DNA of 64,000 bases, taken from contig CM075656.1 in NCBI GenBank assembly GCA_037953625.1, positions 89,981,001-90,045,000 on the forward strand, given 5' to 3'. Of this stretch, positions 58,824 through 64,000 are shown piece by piece. The notes under the pieces are model-generated. The model searched no databases. It was not told where the DNA came from and saw only the letters and a program-made list of their open reading frames with translations. The DNA is from Crotalaria pallida. Lineage: Eukaryota; Streptophyta; Magnoliopsida; Fabales; Fabaceae. A program made the position numbers and the translations under genes. The first letter of the stretch is position 1. Each line of letters begins with the position of its first letter.

Positions 58824-59360
58824 TCATAGCCACAAAGGTGGAGGTTCGTTGAGGTCAATGGGGATGCCACGTCGGACAAGTCCCAAATACGACGCCGTCT
58901 GATGACGAGAGCCCTCGCCAACCGCAGCAGCAGCAACCCTGTGATGGTGGTGGTGGTGGTGATGATGCACCGGCTGCAGCGGAGGAGGAAGAGGAAGCGG
59001 AGGATGATCAACAACGCCACCGAGAACACCAGGGTGAAGAAAGTCCGTGAGAGCAAGGTGAGCGCGTGAAGGGGCATTAAGGTCAAGACAAAGAGCATGA
59101 GGAGGGGGAGGTGGTGGTGGTGGTGGGGGCATGGGAGGAGTAGGAGGGAAGTTGGTCTTGGCTTTGGCGCCACGGAGGGAACGAGCGGCGCCGTCGTAAG
59201 CAAGGGCGGCTTCTTCAGGAGTGTCGAAGGTTCCGAGCCAGACACGTGTCTTCTTCCAAGGGTCGCGTATCTCGGCAGCGTAGCGACCCCAAGGTCTCTT
59301 CCTAACGCCCCTGTAGTGTCCCTCACGCGAGGGGGCAGAAGATGAAGAAGAAGAAGCCAT
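58824..59360 (-). CDS. AP2/ERF transcription factor, short class II (EAR) repressor
   Basis: Encodes 178 residues. A short Ser-rich N-terminus is followed by the AP2 domain (about 15-72: HYRGVRKRPWGRYAAEIRDP, WLGTFDT, AKTNFP). It is ERF-type by its Ala/Asp residues and so predicted to bind GCC boxes. After a proline run (about 78-87) comes CLDLNAPS (about 91-98). A nine-His tract follows near 132-140, and IDLNEPPPLWL ends the protein; both DLN elements are EAR-type repression motifs. Its small size and C-terminal EAR fit group VIII ERFs of the ERF11/ERF12 kind, but I cannot name the orthologue. The start at 59360 (MASSSSSS) is preferred over the ATG at 59369, which only adds MMF. Intronless and more GC-rich than its surroundings. 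It converges on the ERF at 1262-1975, 57 kb away. Confidence 0.93.
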   Translation of the reverse strand: MASSSSSSAPSREGHYRGVRKRPWGRYAAEIRDPWKKTRVWLGTFDTPEEAALAYDGAARSLRGAKAKTNFPPTPPMPPPPPPPPPPHALCLDLNAPSRAHLALTDFLHPGVLGGVVDHPPLPLPPPLQPVHHHHHHHHHRVAAAAVGEGSRHQTASYLGLVRRGIPIDLNEPPPLWL

Positions 59361-59499
59361 GAACATCACAAAAAATTAATGAAAGGAAGAGAAAGAGGAA
59401 GGGAGAATCCAACAACTTAGAACAACACAAAGTGAGTGGAGTGGGAATAGTAATAGTAAAGAGATGAAGAGAAGAAGTGTTGCATATGAAAAAGTGGAG

Positions 59500-59577
59500 G
59501 GACCCACTTTAAAAGAATTGAGGGCTCCCGTAATCGTCGGCTGGCCGGCACGACTCCTCTCTCTTCCTATATTTATA
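59500..59577 (-). promoter_or_regulatory. Core promoter of the second ERF
   Basis: TATAAATA on the - strand (59570-59577) lies 210 bp before the ATG, giving a 5' UTR of roughly 180 nt. GGACCCAC (59500-59507), a TCP-type motif, lies just downstream of the expected start. The TATA box sits in CTCTCTTCCTATATTTATAAGG, which resembles a Stowaway-like MITE left end. Confidence 0.5.
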
Positions 59578-59770
59578 AGGTTTTCAAAGATATGTTTTTC
59601 TTTTAAGTATTTTTCTATAAAGTTTAGTATTCATGTTCATGCATGGAATAAACATTCATAAGTTATCCTTACGGTCTCATATGTAATATTCTTTGAAGGG
59701 AATTTATGTTAATCCAAAAATAGATAAATATTTTTATTTACTGTATTATTTTAAAACTATTATCTTTAAA

Positions 59771-60041
59771 CTTCTTCTAGTCTTATATACAATATTTTTT
59801 TAGGTTTTTATTTTGTTTAATTTATAATATCTTCTTTCGATTTTCGATAATATTTAATTACTTTTGTTTACAAACATTCTTATTAACTCAATATTTTTTA
59901 GAATCCTAATAATAATTATATGATTAATTTTGAAAAGATATATCAAATTTTCATATTTTCAATATCAATAACAAATTTAACTACCATCTTGGTGAGAGAG
60001 AAAAATCAGAAAAGGATATTATAAATAGGATCAAAGAGGGA
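59771..60041. mobile_element. Stowaway-like MITE upstream of the second ERF
   Basis: Left CTTCTTCTAGTCTTATATAC, right ATAAATAGGATCAAAGAGGGAG followed by TA. Directly after it, 60044-60170 is the right-hand half of another MITE interior, so one appears to have landed in the other. Confidence 0.7.
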
Positions 60042-60519
60042 GTAATTGTTATTATAATTTTAAAAAGTGTTGTCTTAATAAACATGTTTTTGGAAAGAAA
60101 TAATTAAATATTAGTATTGAAAATTGGAAGGAGGTCTCGCAAATATAACCAAATTTTTCTTTTCAAAAAAAAATCTAAGACTAAAGGAACTAATATTTCA
60201 TCTTATACTTATTAAAAGACATATTTAAATATATTAGAAATAGAAAAAATAGACGATTATCCACTTAAAAAATTGATTATATTTTTTTGTTTAGGTAAAT
60301 AATGTTTTCTAAGGTAGGGGAAAGTGTCGTCACTGACGTTCGAACTGAATTCCGACACTCTATGTTCTATATAACGTAAATAAAACAAAAAATCTCTAAA
60401 AAATATATAATAAATTATAAATAAAACAAAAAAATTCTTTTGGAGAGAAACACATAAATAAAAGGAGAAAAAATACATTTGTTTTTGGAAAAATGAAACA
60501 TCGTTATTTATTTTTATTT

Positions 60520-60719
60520 AAACAAATAATTTTCTTATAAGAATTACCCTTTTCAAATTTATTTATTTAACTAATGATATTGAAAATGTGAATATTTGAT
60601 AGGTATTTTTAAAATTACCTTTACTAATTATATTGATAATTTAAAAAATATTAAATGAATAAAGATATTTTAAAAAAAAATAATTAATTATTATTGAAAA
60701 ACGATATAATATCTTATAA
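60520..60719. mobile_element. MITE left portion, interrupted by the Helitron-like element
   Basis: The interior sequence (TTGAAAATGTGAATATTTGAT, AATTACC, TTATTGAAAAACGA) matches MITE interiors elsewhere. It stops at ATCTTATAA and resumes after 61846 with TAAAGATAAAATAAAAGTGTC, as in intact copies. Confidence 0.6.
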
Positions 60720-61846
60720 TCTATACTATATAATACAGCATGGGTATCTAACAGTCGGGAATACCCATTGCTAAGTGCTCGTGGGCCCCATAGGAATAAT
60801 ACTCAACCAGCACTACTCCTTTCATTTTTTTTAAAGGGAAGCACTACTTCTTTTTTTAAATGAAAAATCTTCCTGTACATAGGTAATGGTTCAAATAAAT
60901 AAAATATAAAACAAAAGTGCTTCTATCATGCATTGATTTTCGGTGCTCCAACTTTCTTTTATTTTTTTCAATAAATCTAATATATTAAAAAAATATTTTG
61001 GGTTTTTTGTGTTCCTTTTATGTACATTTTTTGTTATTTAAATTTGAAATTTTTTTATTATATACTTAAGCAAATAAAATATAAAAGGGTGCTTCTACCA
61101 TGCACCGGTTTTTGGTGCTCCAGCTTTTTTTTTATTTTTATATTTTAATAAATATAATATATTAAAAAAAAATATGTTTTGGGTTTTCTGTGTTCTTTTT
61201 ATGTATATCTTTTTGTTATTTGGTTTGAATTTTTTTTATTATATGCTTCCGGACGCAGGTAATGGTCCAAACAAGTAAAATATAAAACAAATGTGCTTCT
61301 ACCATGCAGCGGCTTTTAGTGCTCCGACTCTTTTTTTTATTTTATTTTTTTAATAAATCTAATATATTAAAAAATATGCTTTGGGTACTGTGTTCTTTTT
61401 TTATGTACATGTTTTTGTTATTTGGATTTGAATTTTTTTATTATATGCTTTCTGACATAAGTAATGATCAAAACAAGTAAAATATAAAACAATTGTGCTT
61501 CTATTATACATTTGTTTTTGGTGCTCCGGCTCTTTTTTTATTTTAATAAATATAATATATTAAAAAAATAGATTTTGGGTTTTCTGTGTTCTTTTTATGT
61601 ACATGTTTTTGTTATTTGGATTTGAATTTTTTTATTATATGCTTGTAGACACAGGTAATGGTCCAAACTAGTAAAATATAAAACAATGGTGCTTCTACCA
61701 TGCACCGATTTTTGGTGCTCCGCCTCTTTTTTTTTTGATAAATCTAATGTATTAAAAAATATCTTTTAACTAATATTAATTGCAACATTATGAAATGTTT
61801 TATCTATTTCGTATTTTCTTCATGCATCGCACGGGGTTGTGTCTTG
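60720..61846 (+). mobile_element. Helitron-like non-autonomous element with tandem repeats
   Basis: It starts TCTATACTATATAATACAG, a typical Helitron 5' end, just after an A. It ends GCATCGCACGGGGTTGTGTCTTG just before a T; the usual CTRR is here CTTG, and the 3' hairpin is degraded. No target duplication is needed and the flanking MITE is neatly rejoined across it. The body is five copies of a ~175-202 bp repeat (anchors AAAATATAAAA at 60901, 61076, 61277, 61479, 61673), each with TGCTTCTACCATGCA and GGTGCTCC. No Rep/helicase coding sequence. Confidence 0.6.
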
Positions 61847-62046
61847 TAAAGATAAAATAAAAGTGTCAGGATGATGGAGGGGGAAAGTAATAATTATATA
61901 AAGTTGTAAAGTGAAAAAAAAAAAACAGTGTATTACCTCTATCACATTAGATATTTTACCCTTAAAAAAAACATTAGATATTTTAGAAAAAGAATTAATT
62001 AATGTTACAAGTAACATGGATAAAGTGTACTATGTACTACCGAGTA

Positions 62047-62329
62047 TTCCCTCCGGCTCAAATTATAAGCAAAACTAACTAAATTTGCGCTTATTAAGGA
62101 GGTTAGTTGATTGTATTTAATTTTTTCAAATTTATAAAAGAATAGAGGTATTTTAAGAAAGTTGCATTGGAAATGAAACAAAAATTAAATAAAATAACAA
62201 TTTTCAAGGAATATTTTAGCAAAGTTGCATTGGGAATGAAATAAAATTTAAGATAATTGGTTAGTTTTGCTTATATTTTAAACCAAGAGGGATATATTTT
62301 TTGTTGCTTATATTTCAAGCCGGAGGGAG
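62047..62329. mobile_element. Stowaway-like MITE, AATTATAAGCAAAA subfamily
   Basis: TTCCCTCCGGCTCAAATTAT and TATATTTCAAGCCGGAGGGAG, flanked by TA. Its right arm has a second GTTTAAAATATAAGC terminus just inside. Confidence 0.85.
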
Positions 62330-62379
62330 TATAAAAAAGGAAGACTGGTGGTTATTTTGGGCTGTAAAAAACCCTTTTT

Positions 62380-62995
62380 CATATCCCAATACCCACCTGA
62401 TTAAAAAGCCTACGTTTTCTTTGAACCGTTGATTTTGACCAGGGTTTTGTTTTTTCGATCTGACGGCTGTGGAGAAGAGAAGGAAACGATGAGATTAAAG
62501 AGGGGCCCACGGGGAGGGAGAGCCGCCTGGGGGCGCCGGGAATGACGTAAGCCCTACTGATGTGGTACGGGGTTTAGCTGAACTGCGCCTGACATGGTAT
62601 CTGGATTTTGTAGTAATTAAATAAATAATAAATGTTCTTTTTGGGGATTGAGAGAAGAAAAGAGGAGAGAGAAATAAAGAGAGTGAGGTGTGGGTATGGG
62701 AATTTGAGTAGACATAATGAAAGGGAAAGGGTGGGTGGGGGATGAGGGTACTGAGGGTGAGGTGGAGGAATGTGATTGGATGGAAGAGATGTGGGGTTGG
62801 GGTTGGTGCAGTGACAGAGACTCCCACGTGGAAGGGTGTCTGAGTTGCAGGGAACAGGTGAGAGTTGGGCCACACAGCATACAGAATACAGATAGAGGTC
62901 TATACTATGGGCTCCCCTCGATGCCGTGTTTGACTCTCTTTTGGGCTCTCTTCCTCCTTCTTTCACACCTTCTTTCTTTTTTTTATTTTTTTTTT
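62380..62995. promoter_or_regulatory. Motif-rich low-copy island, possible distal control region
   Basis: A GC-richer 0.6 kb block 3 kb upstream of the second ERF. It contains TTGACC (W-box core, about 62435), GGGCCCAC (62503-62510, TCP type), a perfect GCC box AGCCGCC (62521-62527, the ERF target), TGACGTAA (about 62543, bZIP type) and CCACGTGG (62824-62831, G-box). Frames on both strands are low in complexity and have no domains, so I do not call a gene. Confidence 0.45.
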
Positions 62996-63716
62996 CTCAT
63001 CAAGATTCCTAGTTGATATTTCAATATTATTTGATTTCAAATATATATATTGATTTAAGATATAAAAAAGTGTAACTATGTTTTTTTAAATATTCATAAA
63101 ATTTAGTTATCTTATTTAATTGTTGTTTAATTTTTAATATTACTTTTTTTATAAGTTTGAGAAAATCAAATATACAATCAACTAAATTTTTTAATAGATA
63201 TGATTTTAGTTTTTTTTAGATATATTCTCTTCGCATTGGTACTTACTAAGAATACCAGTTGATTGTACTTAATTTTCTTAAATTTAAATATTCACTTTTT
63301 AGAGAAATTTTTTGAAAATTGTAGTAATATGAATAAAATAAAAATAATTTAACTTTTACATTATATATATATTTTTAAATTATCAAAATAAATTTTACTT
63401 GTAGTCTTGTACCATCAATCAACCAATTTTCTTTTGAGCTTTATAATGCTTGCTTTGCAATTATTATTTTTATTTAATTTAAAATACTATTTCAGTATTT
63501 AATTTTTAATTTTATTATATTGAAACAAGAAATGGAAGGAAAATTGAAATGTATGAAAGTGGTGAATGACAGGGGTGGGGGATACAGAGTGACTGCAGCT
63601 AACAGGCGAGCACAGTGTATATGCCCACAGATACGGACGTCATAATGGTCACGTGAATGCTACTATATTTACTTTACTTATTATTATTATTATTATTATT
63701 ATTTTCTTGCTTTTTA
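62996..63716. other. AT-rich DNA, short island and (TTA)n tract
   Basis: 63560-63660 is GC-richer with TCACGTGA (63649-63656). (TTA)n at 63678-63703. Remainder featureless. Confidence 0.5.
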
Positions 63717-64000
63717 CTCTCTCCGATCTTTATTATAGGGCATACTTAACCGAATTACACATATCAAGGAAAGTGGTTGGTTTTATGAATTCTATGAGAA
63801 TATATTGTAACATTACAATTTTACCCCCTTAACTTTTCTTGGAAAATTCACACTCATTAATGAACAACAAAAAACACATAGATAATCAAAGCATTTAATA
63901 AGGGCAAAAAAGAGAAAAATCAATAAATGATGCATAGAAAATATAAAGTGACTTATAATTAGGACCAAGAAAACTTTATAGAATGTGACTTATATATAGG
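63717..64000. mobile_element. Stowaway-like MITE, cut by the window end
   Basis: Starts CTCTCTCCGATCTTTATTAT after TA and follows 43936-44228 almost base for base. Only the last several bases of the right terminus lie outside the window. Confidence 0.85.

Noticed and set aside
58820..59326. 168-codon - strand frame overlapping the second ERF, and an 82-codon + strand frame
   Set aside because: These are shadows of the AP2/ERF gene in other frames.
62495..62966. Overlapping 126- and 130-codon - strand frames
   Set aside because: They are low-complexity Pro/Ser/His translations of a purine/pyrimidine-skewed island, with no domain and several frames open at once.

Overview
This is nuclear DNA from a flowering plant, almost certainly a eudicot. 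It is very AT-rich. It has intronless AP2/ERF transcription factor genes with plant EAR repression motifs, a plant-type LTR retrotransposon primed by initiator-Met tRNA, a CACTA transposon with a plant Transposase_24-like gene, tRNA-related SINEs, and about thirty Stowaway-like MITEs ending in CTCCCTCCG-type termini. Some SINE and CACTA sequences look legume-like to me, but that is memory-based and unproven.

Only two convincing host genes are present, and they face each other. A 237-residue class II ERF repressor is on the + strand at 1262-1975. A 178-residue class II ERF repressor is on the - strand at 58824-59360. Both carry an ERF-type AP2 domain plus two DLN-type repression motifs. They differ outside the AP2 domain, so they are not a recent duplication. 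The roughly 57 kb between them is transposon-filled, with a few GC-richer low-copy islands that carry TCP-, bZIP- and ERF-type sites but no credible ORFs.

Layout: 0.2-0.5 kb nested MITEs; 1.0-2.0 kb first ERF; 2.8-3.5 kb tandem duplication; 4.4-5.1 kb hAT-like MITE holding two Stowaway-like MITEs; 8.1-9.1 kb long fold-back element; 10.0-11.7 kb hAT-like elements and a SINE; 12.1-13.7 kb MITEs; 13.68-22.60 kb a complete 8.9 kb LTR retrotransposon with 3.5 kb LTRs, only a gag gene and a 5-bp target duplication, sitting inside a MITE; 22.8-33 kb AT-rich DNA with MITEs; 33.29-39.52 kb a CACTA element with a TNPA-like gene and no main transposase; 40-47.4 kb a dense MITE field with insertions inside insertions and a SINE; 47.9-49.3 kb a non-autonomous MULE with a 9-bp target duplication; 50-58 kb AT-rich DNA, MITEs and SINEs; 58.8-59.4 kb second ERF; 60.7-61.8 kb a Helitron-like element built on a ~200 bp tandem repeat; 62.4-63.0 kb a motif-rich island; 63.7 kb a MITE running off the window.

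The most unusual observation lies in the LTRs of the gag-only retrotransposon. Each LTR holds twelve short stem-loops of two families. One family has seven hairpins with a constant 13-nt loop (core CGGTGTGGCCG) and stems whose sequence changes while complementarity is kept. The other has five hairpins made of paired TAACCGGTTA palindromes 20-21 bp apart, with 10-11 nt loops. Most lie downstream of the LTR TATA box and would be present in the element's RNA. I know of no described function for this arrangement.
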